This document shows, piece after piece, positions 57,690-64,000 of a DNA stretch of 64,000 bases. How positions within the stretch are numbered: the stretch's first letter is position 1; each line of letters begins with the position of its first letter. A program made the position numbers and the translations under genes. This DNA is from Macrotis lagotis (Eukaryota > Chordata > Mammalia > Peramelemorphia > Peramelidae), in NCBI RefSeq assembly GCF_037893015.1, contig NC_133659.1:11549885-11613884 (forward strand), in the 5' to 3' direction. The notes under the pieces are model-generated. The model did no database searches and was not told the DNA's origin. It saw only the letters and a program-made list of their open reading frames with translations.

Positions 57690-58092
57690 CCGGGCCCCGC
57701 GCCTCCCCTCCCCCGGGCCCCTCCCGCCCCCGGGCCCCGCCCCGCCCCTCCCCTCCCCCGGGCCCCGCCCCGCCCCGCCCCCCGGCCTCCCCGCGGCGCG
57801 GCCCCGCCCCGCCCCTCCCCGGGCCCCGCCCCCCGCCCCCCCCCGCCCCCCCGGCCTCCCCGCGGCGCGGCCCCGCCCCTCCCCCCCGCCCCTCCCCCTC
57901 CCCCCCCCGGGCCCCTCCCCTCCCCGGGCCCTGCCCCGGGCCCCTCCCCTCCCCCGGGCCCCGCCCCTCCCCGGGCCCCGCCCCTCCCCTCCCCCCGGGC
58001 CCCGCCCCTCCCCGGGCCCCGCCCCTCCCCCCGGGCCCCTCCCCTCCCCGGGCCCCGCCCCGCCCCCCGGCCTCCCCGGGCCCCGCCCCCGG
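57690..58092. repeat. C-rich GC minisatellite-like block upstream of SLC35D1
   Basis: Irregular repetition of units such as CCCCGGGCCCCGCCCCTCCC occurs over about 400 bp, with C strongly dominating the + strand. It lies immediately before the coding start. It is also why several long but meaningless reading frames are open here. Confidence 0.85.
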
Positions 58093-58142
58093 CCTCCCCG
58101 CGGCGCGGCCCCGCGGCCTCCCCAGCGCGGCCCGGCCCGGCC

Positions 58143-58342
58143 ATGGCGGAAGTTCGGAGACGTCAGCATGCCCGGGTGAAAGGAGAAGCCCCCGGCCCCG
58201 CGGCCGCCAGAGATGCGGAGGCGCTGGGCATGGCGCCGGCCGGAACGCTGACCCTCTTCCTCAAGCTGCTGGCGGCGGCGGCCTACGGCCTCAGCTCCTT
58301 CCTCATCGTCGTGCTCAACAAGAGCGTGCTCACCGGCTACAG
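58143..58342 (+). CDS. SLC35D1: SLC35D1 coding exon 1
   Basis: The ATG lies in the GCC-ATGG context. The exon encodes residues 1-66 plus two bases of Arg67. It contains the cytosolic basic N-terminus, an Ala/Pro-rich stretch and the first membrane span ending NKSVLTGY. The donor CAG|GTAGCG is weak at +4 to +5 and runs straight into G-rich repeats, whose G-runs may help define it. A second in-frame Met is at residue 30. Confidence 0.96.
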
Positions 58343-61300
58343 GTAGCGGGGCCGGGCCGGGGCCGGGCGGGGGGGGGGCGGCGGGGCCGGGGCGGCGGGG
58401 CCGGGCCGGGGCCGGGCTGCGGGGCGGGGGGTGGCGGGGCCGGGGGCGGCGGGGCGGCGGGGCGGCGGGGCCGGGGCCGGGGCCGGGGCCGGGGCCGGGG
58501 GGCGGCGGGGCCGGGCTGCGGGGGTGGCGGGGCCGGGCTGCGGGGTGGCGGGGCCGGGCCGGGGCCGGGCTGCGGGGCGGCGGGGCGGCGGGGCCGGGCC
58601 GGGCCCGGGCTGCGCGGGGCCGGGCTGCGGAGGGGCAAAGTTCAGCCGGGCGGGGGGGGGGGCTGCGCCCCGGGGCCCCGCCCGGATACCACGTTGCACG
58701 AGGCGGCGCCCCCGGGCCGCGGGGCCCGGCCCCCGACTCCCCCCCTCGGCCCCGGCTTGGTTTTCCGCGGGAAACTCGGGGGTTCGCCGTCCGCCGAAGG
58801 CCGCAGCGCCTCCGGCCCGGGGCCCCGGGGGCTCCCGAAGACGCGGCTGACCCGGTGTCCTTGTGTCCCCCCTCGGCGCAGGTTCCCCTCCTCGCTATGC
58901 GTCGGCCTCGGCCAGGTGAGTCTCGGGGCCCAGCGTCGGGGGGCGGCGGGGCCCGGGCCCCGGGGCGCGGGGTGACGCGGGCGCCTGCTCTCTGCGCAGA
59001 TGCTGGCCACCGTGCTGGTCCTCTGGGTGGGCAAGGCGCTCAGGGTGCTCAAGTTCCCCGACTTTGACAGCAGCGTCCCTCGCAAGGTAACGGGGCCGGG
59101 GGCCGGGGGCCGGGGGGCCGGGGGGCCGGGGGCCGGGGCCGGGGCCGGGGCCGGGGCCGGGGGCCGGGGGCCGGGGGGGCCGGGGGGCCGGGGGCCGGGG
59201 CCGGGGCCGGGGCCGGGGGCCGGGGCCCGGGGGGCCGGGGCCGAGTCGGTGCGGAGCGGCTGGAGGGCATGTGAGAAGACCCGAGCTTTCTTTTTCAACA
59301 AGAAAAAGCACCCGGGGAAGTCGAGGTCGGCCGTTTGCTTGATTCGCTTTATTTATCAGGGAGGGCCATGGGTTTTCCAAGTTCCTTGAGCCGGCTTACA
59401 GGCTTCCTTTGCTTAATCCTGGCTTTTGTTTCTGTTTCCTCCAAGAATAGAACCCCATCTTCTCTGTCTTTCCTTATAAGCACAAACTGCATTTTAAGTA
59501 AGGGACGACATTGGGAATTTTGGGCCTATTTGTAACTTTCCACTTTTTTGGGGGGTTGCCAGAGAGTAGGGGGAAGGGGGCTTCATACTGATCTGATGCT
59601 TTATTATTCTCACTAACCTCTTGGGCCAAGCGCAAAGGATTTGATTCCACAAACGATCATGCTGCTCTTTTGAAAGAGGCGGAAGGTTTCACCTAGCTTT
59701 ACTGATTGAGTGTTTGATTCCTTTTATTTTTTTCTAGACATTTCCACTACCTCTACTGTATTTTGGGAACCAAATCACAGGACTGTTCAGCACAAAGAAA
59801 CTAAAGTATGATTGATTTTTCTCCCCTTTTTCCTAGGGAGATTAATATTGTATGTGTTCTTGAGATCCTCTGAGGGTGACCCAAGTGCCAACAGACTGAG
59901 AGGCAGGGGGAGGGCATTGGGAGGGAAGCAGGTTCTTGGAAATACCATTTAGAAAGGATTTCCCAGGCTTTTTTTTCACATCTGAAAGCAATGAGGAAAG
60001 ATTAACTTGATCATAGATCATAGAGTTTTGGGACCCCAAAGGCCATCTAGAGATGAAACCCTTTCCTTCTATAGATATGAATACTGAGGCAAGGAAGATC
60101 CCATACAGGCCATGTCATTCAATTCCCTCATATTCCAAATGAGGAAACTGAGACCCAGGGAGGACAGAGCGGCTTTCCCAAAGTCACAGAGGAAGTAAGC
60201 TTCAAAGGTGGTATTTGAACTAGTACTAGGTAAAAATTAGAAGACTTGCGTTCAAATCCAGCCTTAGACACTTTTGAATGACTCTGAGCAAGTCCCTTCA
60301 CCTCTGCCTCAGTTTCCTGATCTGTAAAATGCAGATATTGATTGCATTTATCTCCTAGTTATTGCCATGATTAAAAAACACATACTAGGCTCTATAGAAA
60401 CGCTAGTGTTTTTATTATTACTATTATAGAACCAAGGCTCTTTGAACTGAAGGCCATCTGAGGGAAGAAGTAGGAATGATGGAGTTGAGACATTTTCCAC
60501 TTCATTCTTATGAAGGTTATTTAGAACAGATTTTTTTATTTTGGGGTGCTTGTATCAATGTATAAAAATAGCATTTGGGGAGAGGCTAGTGAAGGCTAAT
60601 TTTGTTCTCCTTTCCCCTCCCACCATATGAGAATCTCAATGGCCTCATGCATAGTCCTAATATAAACATCAAATTGCTCAGTCCATTGGCAGAAACAGCT
60701 TGTCCTCTTGGCAAAGAAAAAGTATCCTGTTCCCCCTGGAGACCTGCCACACCTACCTCCTGCTCCTCTGACTGAAAGGGGTCTGTGTAGTTTTTAAAGA
60801 CTCCAATACAAGAAATATCCCTTGAAAGAGGCCTGTGCAAAAGGTTACTACTCTAGCTATGGCAAAGAGCAGGTCCATCACCGGGCATCCTCTCTGACCT
60901 TGTCTTGGGCAGAAGTGACAGTGTGAGCAAATGGCATGTCCTAGGGTGCTTGGAGAGGGAGGAAGTCCTCGGGTGACTGTGGAAGCCAGATGGTTGTGAT
61001 AGAAAGCTCTTTGTAGATTCAGACCTGGAAGGGACCTTATAGACCACCTACACCATTGGCTACAAGTTCACAGCAAAACAGTGGCTGCTAATAAAGATCT
61101 CTACATACATGTGCATAATGGAGTTAAATTTTTTTTTGGAATGTTTTTATTTTTACTTTCAAATTCTCTCCCTTTGCCACCTCCTCCATTCATTGAGAAA
61201 GCAAGAAATAGGATACTATGGGTACAAATTGATTAAGAGAAGCATATATTATATTATTTTTATTTATTTTGTTATACGTTTTCCAGTTACATTTTAATCT

Positions 61301-62594
61301 GGTTTTGGCTGCACTCACCAAATATGGCCAAATATGCCAATATTCCTGGGATTCAGAGGCAAGTCTATTTATTGAGGCTGGAACAGTGCTCAGCCAGATC
61401 TTGATTATCTTTGATCTAAACATCTTTTTCATATAACAGAGGGATAAACTGATGTGAATAGACTTGCAATCATAGAAGCAGGAATCTCAGCGGTATTCTA
61501 GTCTATTCCTCTCATTTGGGAGATGAGGAAAGAGGCCAAGAGAGGTGAAATAATTTGTCCAAGGGTGTTCCATAAATGCGTGGAATGGGCAGAGTACTGA
61601 GCCTGGACTCAGGAAGACTTATCTTCCTGAATTCAAGTCTGACCTCTGACACTTATTGGCTGTGTGAGCCTGGGCAAGTCACTTAACCTTGTTTGCCTCA
61701 ATTTCCTCACCTGTAAAATGAACTGGAAAAGGAAATGGCAAAACTGCCCCAATATCTTTGCCAAGAAAACCCTAAAAGCGTCATAGACTGAGGCATGACT
61801 AAAATGACTCAATAACGACATAGTAAAACAGCAGTAAATAGTCGGGATCTTTTAGGGGTCACTCCTCACTCTCATCACATTTCTATAGTGCTCTACAGAA
61901 TAAAAATTATGGCTTTTTTTTTTTTTTGCAAAGCACTTAACATAGATTACCTTGTTTGAACCTCAAAATAACCTGGAAGCTGACTGCTAGGATTGCCCCC
62001 ATTTTACAAATGAGGAAACTGAAGCTGTAAGTAATTTTCCCAGAGTCACACCGTCTGGAGGTATCTAAGATAGGATTCAAACTCAGGTCTTTCTGTCTCC
62101 CAAGTCCAACACTCTCCACTGTGACATCTGGCTGGAGGAGATCATCTTTGGGTAAGGGGATTAGCAGGATAAAATAGGACTTTGGCAGATAGAAATAAAG
62201 GGAAGGACATTCTAAACAGAAGAAACGATGAATTCAGAGTTGGTGAATAAATAGATCATTTAAATAGTGAAGAGAAGATTGGATGTCAAAAATGGATGTG
62301 CCCAGGTTAAATTGAAGGGTTTTCTTCCCCCTCCCCACTTCTGGTACTTTTGACTACGTGAACTGAGTTTACTTTCCTGGTTTTCCTGAGTGGGGGTGGG
62401 GGGGTAAAACTTTGGGAAACTATTGAGTCAATGGGGTTGATAGCCCTAATGTGGAATTAGCAGAATCAGATCATTTGCTTTGAGTCATTGCATTTATTTT
62501 GCCTTTTGGCTTTCCTTTTTAGCTTGCCAATGTTTACAGTCTTGCGAAGGTTCTCCATTTTGTTTACAATGATTGCCGAAGGAGTATTGCTCAA
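58143..62594 (+). CDS. SLC35D1: SLC35D1, 5' part of gene (coding exons 1-5, residues 1-153)
   Basis: SLC35D1 is an ER-membrane nucleotide-sugar antiporter that carries UDP-glucuronate and UDP-GalNAc into the lumen for glucuronidation and chondroitin sulphate synthesis. Human loss causes Schneckenbecken skeletal dysplasia (established knowledge). Exons: 58143-58342, 58882-58915, 59000-59086, 59738-59805 and 62523-62594. Phases agree throughout. The protein starts MAEVRRRQHARVKGEAPGP, nearly identical to human, then has a first membrane span near residues 36-58 (LKLLAAAAYGLSSFLIVVL) followed by NKSVL. FPSSLCVGLGQ, TFPLPLLYFGNQITGLFSTK and LPMFTVLRRFSILFTMIAEG are family hallmarks. The human protein has about 355 residues, so the remaining exons lie beyond 64000. 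The start is fixed by the human N-terminus; upstream in-frame openness reflects GC richness. Expression is presumably driven by the surrounding CpG island. Confidence 0.96.
58345..58640. repeat. G-rich minisatellite-like block in SLC35D1 intron 1
   Basis: GGGGCCGGGGC and GGCGGGGCGGC units recur over about 300 bp directly after the exon 1 donor. G dominates the + (non-template) strand, the reverse of the upstream block. Runs of three or more G at short spacing give strong G-quadruplex potential. Confidence 0.85.
58882..58915 (+). CDS. SLC35D1: SLC35D1 coding exon 2
   Basis: This 34-nt micro-exon completes Arg67 and encodes FPSSLCVGLGQ, identical to the human segment I remember. The acceptor is CTCGGCGCAG and the donor GTGAGT. 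The next intron is only 84 bp. Confidence 0.96.
59000..59086 (+). CDS. SLC35D1: SLC35D1 coding exon 3
   Basis: It encodes residues 79-107, MLATVLVLWVGKALRVLKFP followed by DFDSSVPRK, forming the second membrane span and the following loop. The donor GTAACG opens directly into a G-rich tandem block. Confidence 0.96.
59091..59243. repeat. G-rich minisatellite-like block in SLC35D1 intron 3
   Basis: Alternating CCGGGG and CCGGGGG units fill about 150 bp right after the exon 3 donor. This is the same strand bias and position relative to a donor as in intron 1. Confidence 0.85.
59738..59805 (+). CDS. SLC35D1: SLC35D1 coding exon 4
   Basis: It encodes TFPLPLLYFGNQITGLFSTK then KL and two bases of Asn130. 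The acceptor is TTTTTTCTAG and the donor GTATGA. The sequence is the conserved motif shared by SLC35D transporters. Confidence 0.97.
59990..60410. repeat. MIR copies in SLC35D1 intron 4
   Basis: 60000-60225 is minus (CCAAATGAGGAAACTGAGAC). 60230-60410 is plus (CCTCAGTTTCCTGATCTGTA). Confidence 0.65.
60410..61570. repeat. SLC35D1 intron 4, partly L1 and hAT-like scraps
   Basis: 61130-61210 is an antisense L1 terminus-like piece. 61255-61330 repeats the end of the hAT-like family seen at 37005-37315. The sequence 60410-61110 has no recognised feature. Confidence 0.45.
61575..62135. repeat. long CORE-SINE (+) and MIR (-)
   Basis: 61580-61830 is plus: GAGCCTGGACTCAGGAAGAC, GCCTCAATTTCCTCACCTGT, CCAATATCTTTGCCAAGAAA. 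61920-62130 is antisense MIR (TTTACAAATGAGGAAACTGA). Confidence 0.7.
62523..62594 (+). CDS. SLC35D1: SLC35D1 coding exon 5
   Basis: It completes Asn130 and encodes LPMFTVLRRFSILFTMIAEG then VLL, with two bases of the next codon (Lys in human). The acceptor is CTTTTTAG and the donor GTAAGT. The next exon is not in the window. Confidence 0.97.
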
Positions 62595-62649
62595 GTAAGT
62601 TAAATTTCTAATGCATCTTTTTTGTCTCTTCAGTCTTTTACAAAGTTTA

Positions 62650-62814
62650 TTTTTTATTTTTATTTATTTTTAGGTTTTTGCAAGGCAAATGGGGTTAAGT
62701 GACTTGCCCAAGGCCACACAGCTAGGCGATTATTAAGTGTCTGAGACCAGATTTGAACCCAAGTACTCTTGACTCCAGGGTCAGTGCTTTATCCACTGCA
62801 CCACCTAGCCGCCC
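62650..62814 (-). mobile_element. WSINE1-type SINE with 15-bp target duplication, SLC35D1 intron 5
   Basis: CTTTTACAAAGTTTA at 62635-62649 and 62815-62829 flanks a minus copy 56 bp after the exon 5 donor. Confidence 0.94.
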
Positions 62815-63134
62815 CTTTTACAAAGTTTATTGAAGCTTCTCAAATCACAGACTTTTTCCTGTCCTCCTTACAACCTGCCAACTATAAGAAAAACAGTTAA
62901 AAATAAAGGATACATCCATCACCCACAATGGTGTATGCGGCATTCAGCACCTGTGGTTCCTCACTTTATAGTGATTGCAGTAAAGTGTATTTTATCATCT
63001 CTTCTCTGGAAGCAGCAATATCCTATCAGTCAAGAAGATGAGTCCATGTTGTCTCAATTTCTTGTTTTCCTAGCTATTGTTGTAGTATGGGTAAAGTATT
63101 CATAGGGCATTTCTTCCTTTCTTTTCTTGGCTGA

Positions 63135-63660
63135 TGCAATGATTTAGCCTGTGGTCTCAAAGTAGAGGTCCCCTGAAGATCCCCAAGGCCCTTTCGTGGG
63201 CATTCAAGAGGTCAAAACAATCTTCAAAGTAATATCAGACATTATTTGCCTATTAAAATATGCCTCCATTTTCTAACTTCATAAATCTGAAGTCAGATTT
63301 TCTTATCCTTCAACCAAAACAACTTATTGCAATGGATTTGCAGGCAAAAGCAGATAAGAGAATCTGGTTGTGCTGGCTGAAGCCAGACATTAAAAAGATG
63401 CTACTTTTCTCACTTAGTTTTTTAATTTTTAAGAATATGATTATTTTTCATAAAAAGTAAATTAACATGATACATTGATTATTATTTTCAATTAATTGAT
63501 AGCATTTTATTTTATTTTATTAAGTTTAATGTCTAATATGGTAAATATTGATAGACATATATCCTATATATATAAAACTTTGGAGTTTTCAGTAACTTTT
63601 AAGTATAAAGGGATCCTGAAACCAAATAAAATTGAGAACCTCTAGTTTGGACATTTAGAG
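63135..63660. mobile_element. hAT-like non-autonomous element
   Basis: The ends TGTGGTCTCAAAGTAGAGGT and CTGAAACCAAATAAAATTGAGAACCTC form a decayed inverted pair of the common mammalian hAT type. Internal CAAGAGGTCAAAACAATCTT matches the element at 31185-31485. Confidence 0.55.
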
Positions 63661-63848
63661 TGGAAGGGTAGAAGGCAATAAATTTGGACTTGAAGATATT
63701 GAGAAGTTACTTTCTAGAATCAACTGCTAGGGGAAGACAAGGTCATATTCTGATTTTTGAGATAATTTCTGTGGCCTGGTGTCTTTTATTAAAGCTGTGC
63801 TTTTGGTTTCTTTCCTTTGCCAATACATGTTCAAGAATGTTTAATATA

Positions 63849-64000
63849 GGGGCAGCTAGATAGAGCAGTGGATAGATCACCAACCCTGGAGTGAGGAGGA
63901 TCTGAGTTCACATCCGGCATCAGCACTTAGTAATTACCTAGCCGTGTGACCTTGGGCAGGTCACTTAGCTCCATTGCCTTGCAAAAAGCAGTTAAAAAAA
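63849..64000 (+). mobile_element. WSINE1-type SINE reaching the window end
   Basis: GGGGCAGCTAGATAGAGCAG head, B-box GAGTTCACATCC, A-rich tail at 63993-64000. The right target duplication is outside the window. Confidence 0.9.

Larger units (their letters stand above)
57190..59300. promoter_or_regulatory. CpG island and promoter region of SLC35D1
   Basis: About 2 kb of extremely GC-rich, CpG-dense DNA in an otherwise AT-rich window covers the region before the ATG through exon 3. Many CCCCGCCCC elements resemble Sp1/KLF sites. No TATA box is visible near the start. The transcription start is not determinable from sequence alone, but probably lies within a few hundred bases before 58143. Confidence 0.9.

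Noticed and set aside
57195-58346. 383-codon open frame ending in SLC35D1 exon 1
   Set aside because: Only its last 67 codons are SLC35D1. The rest is Pro/Arg/Ala low-complexity from GC-rich repeats, and the human start matches 58143. The overlapping frames on both strands at 57202-59380 have the same cause.
1-64000. Endogenous retrovirus or LTR element
   Set aside because: No paired LTRs, primer-binding site or gag/pol/env-like frames were seen. The reverse-transcriptase sequences present are L1-type.

Overview
The window is mammalian nuclear DNA and almost certainly from a marsupial, probably an Australian one (dasyurid-like). The evidence is the many copies of a short tRNA-derived SINE of the WSINE1/Mar1 type, marsupial-type L1 3' ends, and old MIR/CORE-SINE, L2 and CR1/L3 fossils. 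Family names come from recognised wording and remembered consensus sequences, not from a database search. The gene order C1orf141 then SLC35D1, both on the + strand, matches the order I recall for human 1p31.3.

Layout: 1-5.8 kb is a minus-strand pile of L1 pieces with SINE and L1 insertions. 5.8-8.9 kb is old repeat-derived DNA with no visible gene. 8.9-32.5 kb holds a + strand, eight-coding-exon gene that I read as the orthologue of human C1orf141. All splice phases agree and the exons join into one 540-codon reading frame. 32.5-57 kb is intergenic. It contains a processed retrocopy of prohibitin (PHB1) at 35.24-36.33 kb with a 17-bp target duplication and one premature stop, an L1 inserted in opposite orientation into another L1 (44.7-50.95 kb), a duplicated polypurine tract, and several SINEs with intact target duplications. 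57.2-59.3 kb is a strong CpG island carrying the promoter and first three coding exons of SLC35D1. Exons 4 and 5 follow at 59.7 and 62.5 kb, and the gene continues past the window end.

The two genes are not obviously linked in function. SLC35D1 is an ER nucleotide-sugar transporter. C1orf141 encodes a lysine-rich, apparently disordered protein of unknown role. No CRISPR array, bacterial-type system, viral fossil or structural RNA gene was recognised. The most unusual items are the strand-asymmetric GC-rich repeat blocks around SLC35D1 exon 1, the long marsupial C-terminus of C1orf141, and the nested retroelement architecture.
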